This document shows positions 60,793 through 64,000 of a stretch of 64,000 nt of DNA, piece by piece. The number at the start of each line of letters is the position of its first letter. The first letter of the stretch is position 1. Origin of the DNA: Haemophilus parainfluenzae. GTDB taxonomy: Bacteria > Pseudomonadota > Gammaproteobacteria > Enterobacterales > Pasteurellaceae. The stretch lies in the NCBI RefSeq assembly GCF_014931415.1, contig NZ_CP063121.1, forward strand, positions 1,674,001-1,738,000. The letters are read 5' to 3'. The notes below the pieces were generated by a model that searched no databases, was not told the DNA's origin, and saw only the letters and a program-made list of their open reading frames with translations. The translations under genes were made by a program, and so were the position numbers.

Positions 60793-60899
60793 AAAATCGT
60801 TCGGCAGTTTATCAAAAAATCCAAGAAAGGAAAAGAAGCTATTTATTAACCTAAGAAGTTAGGGTAAAATTTTGCCACTTTTTTATAAGGAATCGAATA

Positions 60900-61397
60900 A
60901 TGAAAACATTAAAATCTCTGACCGCACTTTCATTAGGTGCATTATGTTTAGCATTTAACACACAAGTTATTGCAAAAGAAGCAACACCCGCAAAAGCAAC
61001 ACAAACCCAACAACAAGCGGTAAAAGCGAATGATAACATCGACAAATACCTTGCCATCAATATTGGTAATCGTGAAATGGTGGTTGATGAAAATGGCCAA
61101 GCATTAAGTGCATTCAAACATGAAATCACTAACATTGGTCAAAAACCAATCAAAAATATTCAATGGGTGGGCGTATATGTGAATAACCGTAAAGTTATTT
61201 ACAGCCAAGATATGCAAATCAATTTAGAAACCCCATTACAACCGGGCAAATCCATCAATATTAATTTACAAATTCCGTTTGTTCAATTGGCTGAAGACGC
61301 ACGCAAAGTCTTTATGAACCAACAAGAAAAAATTGATGTTTATCCTATTGAACGCGTTATCCTGTTTGGTGATAAAACCGTTCTCTCAGATCGTTAA
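60900..61397 (+). CDS. YcfL family (DUF1425) exported protein
   Basis: A 165-residue exported protein with signal peptide cut near VIA-KEA, a low-complexity Ala/Thr/Gln linker (about 27-42) and a DUF1425 beta-domain (IKNIQWVGVYVNNRKVIYSQ and VQLAEDARKVF). Unlike E. coli YcfL it lacks an obvious lipobox. Function unknown. Ribosome site AAGGAA. An uptake signal lies in the signal-peptide codons. Confidence 0.78.
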   Translation: MKTLKSLTALSLGALCLAFNTQVIAKEATPAKATQTQQQAVKANDNIDKYLAINIGNREMVVDENGQALSAFKHEITNIGQKPIKNIQWVGVYVNNRKVIYSQDMQINLETPLQPGKSININLQIPFVQLAEDARKVFMNQQEKIDVYPIERVILFGDKTVLSDR

Positions 61398-61506
61398 TTC
61401 TCTTCTCTAGCCCACGTAATGTGGGCTCTTTAATTACTGTATGGTTGAACAGTTATTTTCTTTTCGATATACTAAAAACACGCCTAATTTTGACCGCACT
61501 TATAGC

Positions 61507-62574
61507 ATGAACTCCACCCGAAAAATTATTCACATTGATATGGATTGCTTTTATGCCTCTGTTGAAATCCGTGAAAATCCAACGCTACAGGGCAAACCTG
61601 TCGCAGTGGGTGGTAGTTCTCGACAACGTGGTGTGCTCACTACCTGTAATTACGAGGCTCGAAAATTTGGGCTACACAGTGCGATGCCTACGGCACAAGC
61701 CATCAAAAAATGCCCTAATCTGATTTTAGTGCCAGTTAATATGCCGCTTTATAAACAGGTATCCGCACAAATTCATCAGATCTTTCAACGCTATACTTCT
61801 ATCATTGAGCCACTTTCATTAGATGAAGCTTATTTGGATGTCACGGATTGTACACAATGTTCAGGATCTGCCACTTGGATCGCACAAGAAATTCGCCAAG
61901 CGATTTTTGATGAATTAAAACTGACCGCCTCAGCTGGCGTTGCCCCCCTTAAATTTCTCGCCAAAATTGCTTCCGATATGAATAAACCGAACGGACAATT
62001 TGTGATTCAACCTCATGAAGTTGAACAATTTGTAAAAACACTGCCATTAAAAAAAATCCCTGGCGTAGGCAAAGTCACTTCTGAACGTTTATTAAAAATG
62101 GGATTAGAAACTTGCGAAGATGTACAAAAACTCGACCAATCTATTTTGTTAAATATCTTCGGTAAAATGGGCAAGCGAATTTGGGATTTTAGCCATGGCA
62201 TTGATGATCGTGAAATTCAAGCGCATCGGGAGAGAAAATCTATCGGCGTAGAACGCACTTTATCCGAAAATATTCGTCATCTCGAACAAGGCATAGCATT
62301 GCTAGATAATCTCTATACCGAGCTTATTCGTCGCATTGAACGAAGTGCACCGAATATCCCTTTAACTGCTTTTCGCAAAATTGGGGTGAAATTAAAGTTT
62401 GAAGATTTTCAGGTGACGACCTTAGAAAAAACTGGCTTGCCTTTATCACTAAAAAGCTTTCAACAATTACTGGAACAAATTTGGCAACGTAGCCACGGAA
62501 AATCCATTCGTCTCGTTGGATTACACGTGAATTTACCGGAAGAAAGCCATTTAGAACAAATGAGCTTGTGGTAA
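61507..62574 (+). CDS. dinB: DNA polymerase IV
   Basis: Y-family error-prone polymerase for translesion synthesis. I start at the ATG at 61507 (MNSTRKIIHIDMDCFYASVE, 355 residues), where the family begins; 22 further codons upstream have no ribosome site. Catalytic acids in HIDMDCFYAS (about 11-13) and SLDEAYLDVT (about 104-105). The helix-hairpin-helix KKIPGVGKVTSERLLKMG is present. The C-terminus ends in QMSLW, a likely beta-clamp-binding peptide. Confidence 0.96.
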   Translation: MNSTRKIIHIDMDCFYASVEIRENPTLQGKPVAVGGSSRQRGVLTTCNYEARKFGLHSAMPTAQAIKKCPNLILVPVNMPLYKQVSAQIHQIFQRYTSIIEPLSLDEAYLDVTDCTQCSGSATWIAQEIRQAIFDELKLTASAGVAPLKFLAKIASDMNKPNGQFVIQPHEVEQFVKTLPLKKIPGVGKVTSERLLKMGLETCEDVQKLDQSILLNIFGKMGKRIWDFSHGIDDREIQAHRERKSIGVERTLSENIRHLEQGIALLDNLYTELIRRIERSAPNIPLTAFRKIGVKLKFEDFQVTTLEKTGLPLSLKSFQQLLEQIWQRSHGKSIRLVGLHVNLPEESHLEQMSLW

Positions 62575-62587
62575 AACACAAAAGGAA

Positions 62588-62652
62588 ATGACCGCACTTT
62601 TATTCATTCCATCCCGAGTAGGATAATGAAAAAACAAAAGTGCGGTCATTTT
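62588..62652 (-). terminator. Uptake-signal inverted pair after dinB and rnpB
   Basis: ACCGCACTTTT at 62591 and AAAAGTGCGGTCATTTTTT at 62635 are inverted copies about 33 bases apart, between dinB and the 3' end of rnpB; either strand can fold. Confidence 0.55.
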
Positions 62653-62657
62653 TTATG

Positions 62658-63036
62658 AATTTGTTGAGTTGGTCGATAAGCCGAGTTCTGTCGTGGACAA
62701 TCATTCCTCTAGGCGACAAATTACTCTGCCGCTCAAGCAACCTACCCGAACTCTGGACGGGCCACCCATTGAGTTCCTATTTGGTCTTGCTACGAGTGGA
62801 GTTTACCTTGCTGCACGTTGTTACCAACGGCACGGTGTGCTCTTACCACACCCTTTCACCCTTACCGTTTTCACGGCGGTCTGCTCTCTGTTGCACTGGT
62901 CGTCGGCTCACGCCGCCCGGACGTTATCCGGCACTCTGCCCTTTGTAGCTCGGACTTTCCTCTCGTTTACTTGTCCCACTAGGTCGTGCGAACACGGTTA
63001 AGGGCTTCAATAAACCAGCGATTGTCTAACCAACTC
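62658..63036 (-). ncRNA. rnpB: RNase P RNA component
   Basis: The catalytic RNA that trims tRNA 5' leaders. On the minus strand it begins GAGTTGGTTAGACAATCGC and ends with CGACCAACTC, which pairs with the start (helix P1). The conserved core GTCCGAGC and the 3' block around GACAGAACTCGGCTTATCG are clear. About 379 nt; the 3' end is approximate. The 5' end fits the promoter. Confidence 0.95.
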
Positions 63037-63043
63037 GCGGCGT

Positions 63044-63072
63044 AGTATAGGGGGAATTCAAAGAGCGGTCAA
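63044..63072 (-). promoter_or_regulatory. Sigma-70 promoter of rnpB
   Basis: Minus strand: -35 TTGACC (63072-63067), exact 17-base spacer, -10 TATACT (63049-63044), followed by G/C-rich CGCCGC before the start. The transcription start near 63036 agrees with the RNA 5' end. The -35 box overlaps an uptake-signal-like GACCGCTCTTT. Confidence 0.85.
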
Positions 63073-63161
63073 ATTTTCATTCTTATTTTTAATAACTTCC
63101 GTTAGAATAGCCCTGCAAAACACGGTTATTTTCAACCGCACTTTTATCATAAGGATTTCCT

Positions 63162-64000
63162 ATGAATTATTTACAAATCGCACGAGAAACGCTTTCTGTT
63201 GAAAGCCAAGCGCTCACACAACTAAGCCAACGCTTGGATGATGAGTTTTCTCAAGTTGTGGATCTTATCCTTGCTTGCGAAGGTCGTTTGGTCATCGGTG
63301 GTATTGGTAAATCGGGGCTAATTGGCAAAAAAATGGTGGCGACTTTTGCTTCTACAGGAACACCAAGTTTCTTCCTTCACCCAACCGAGGCATTTCATGG
63401 CGATTTAGGTATGTTAAAACCCATCGACATCGTGATGCTGATTTCTTATAGCGGTGAAACCGATGATGTAAATAAACTCATTCCAAGTTTGAAAAACTTC
63501 GGCAATAAAATTATTGCTTTAACCAGCAATAAAAACTCTACGCTTGCTCGCCATGCGGATTATGTTTTAGATATCACCGTAGAACGCGAAGTCTGTCCAA
63601 ATAACCTCGCACCAACCACTTCTGCGTTAGTGACTTTAGCCTTAGGCGATGCCCTTGCGGTTTCATTGATTACTGCTCGCCATTTCCAACCGGCTGATTT
63701 TGCGAAATTCCATCCAGGTGGTAGCCTTGGTCGTCGTTTGTTATGCAAAGTGAAAGATCAAATGCAAACTCGCCTGCCAATTACCACACCAGAGACCAGC
63801 TTCACTGATTGTTTAAGCATTATGAATGAAGGTCGTATGGGCGTGGCATTAGTGATGGAAAACCAACAACTTAAAGGCATTATTACCGATGGTGATGTGC
63901 GCCGAGCATTAACGGCTAATGGTGCAGATACCCTTAACAAGACTGCGAAAGAACTGATGACCTCGTCACCGAAAACGATTCATGAGAACGAATTCTTAGC
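63162..64000 (+). CDS. kdsD: Arabinose-5-phosphate isomerase, 3' end cut by window edge
   Basis: Converts ribulose-5-phosphate to arabinose-5-phosphate, the precursor used by KdsA for KDO. The frame is open from the ATG at 63162 (MNYLQIARETLSVES, ribosome site AAGGA) to the window end, 279 complete codons of about 311. The SIS domain has GGIGKSGLIGKK, ISYSGETDD, LTSNKNSTLA and EVCPNNLAPTTSA, and FHPGGSLGRRLL; the first CBS domain reads MNEGRMGVALVM and IITDGDVRRAL. Confidence 0.95.
   Translation, partial: MNYLQIARETLSVESQALTQLSQRLDDEFSQVVDLILACEGRLVIGGIGKSGLIGKKMVATFASTGTPSFFLHPTEAFHGDLGMLKPIDIVMLISYSGETDDVNKLIPSLKNFGNKIIALTSNKNSTLARHADYVLDITVEREVCPNNLAPTTSALVTLALGDALAVSLITARHFQPADFAKFHPGGSLGRRLLCKVKDQMQTRLPITTPETSFTDCLSIMNEGRMGVALVMENQQLKGIITDGDVRRALTANGADTLNKTAKELMTSSPKTIHENEFL

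Overview
The window is a piece of a Gammaproteobacterial chromosome from the Pasteurellaceae, almost certainly genus Haemophilus. Copies of the 9-base DNA uptake signal AAGTGCGGT / ACCGCACTT are scattered through it, many as inverted pairs that form terminators. Housekeeping genes read as close Haemophilus homologues, and the tmRNA tag ANDEQYALAA is the Haemophilus type. A secreted Cu/Zn superoxide dismutase points towards the H. parainfluenzae / H. haemolyticus side of the genus; the species call is inference.

Layout. 1-4395 (minus): cmk-rpsA-ihfB-lapA-lapB (lapB runs off the edge). 4512-6470 (minus): a DarT1-like ADP-ribosyltransferase toxin followed by a NADAR antitoxin, AT-rich and free of uptake signals. 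6624-10546 (minus): mtnN, a DsbA-like gene, recJ, dsbC. 10673-11771 (plus): prfB with its programmed frameshift. 11823-16941: ycjF and ycjX, split by a block with a secreted transglutaminase-fold protein, MerT- and MerP-like genes and sodC. 17030-22434 (plus): sapABCDF. 22530-31709: a BASS transporter, sppA, ydjA, metX behind a MetJ operator, sanA, lysC, purA and a DUF484 gene. 31873-36740 (plus): an AfuABC-type importer with two ATPase genes. 36949-44102: yedE, ilvIH, fabB, mnmC. 44135-54947: sel1 and YwiC-like genes, ridA, zapG, a hydroxyacid dehydrogenase with lolCDE, kdsA-sirB1-prmC-prfA, epmC.

55132-60227 is the most disturbed part. An araC-type regulator and mdaB flank about 3.4 kb of foreign DNA. 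It begins inside ohr, leaving only the N-terminus, and continues with a piece of an nnrS-like gene on the opposite strand, a complete cadD cadmium-resistance gene of Gram-positive type, a GC-rich ABC ATPase fragment missing both ends, an orphan C-terminal coding fragment, and a two-gene unit encoding a DUF2931-like membrane-anchored protein and a small membrane protein. Two exact Neisseriaceae uptake sequences (AGGTCGTCTGAA and AGGCCGTCTGAA on the minus strand) sit inside it, so at least part came from an oral Neisseria. The end of the window carries ssrA (tmRNA), ycfL, dinB, rnpB (RNase P RNA, with a clear promoter) and the start of kdsD.

The two most rewarding regions are the DarT1-NADAR module, whose toxin has an unusual C-terminal extension ending in a membrane helix, and the Neisseria-marked mosaic at 56.2-59.6 kb. 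No CRISPR array, insertion sequence, prophage or tRNA gene was seen.
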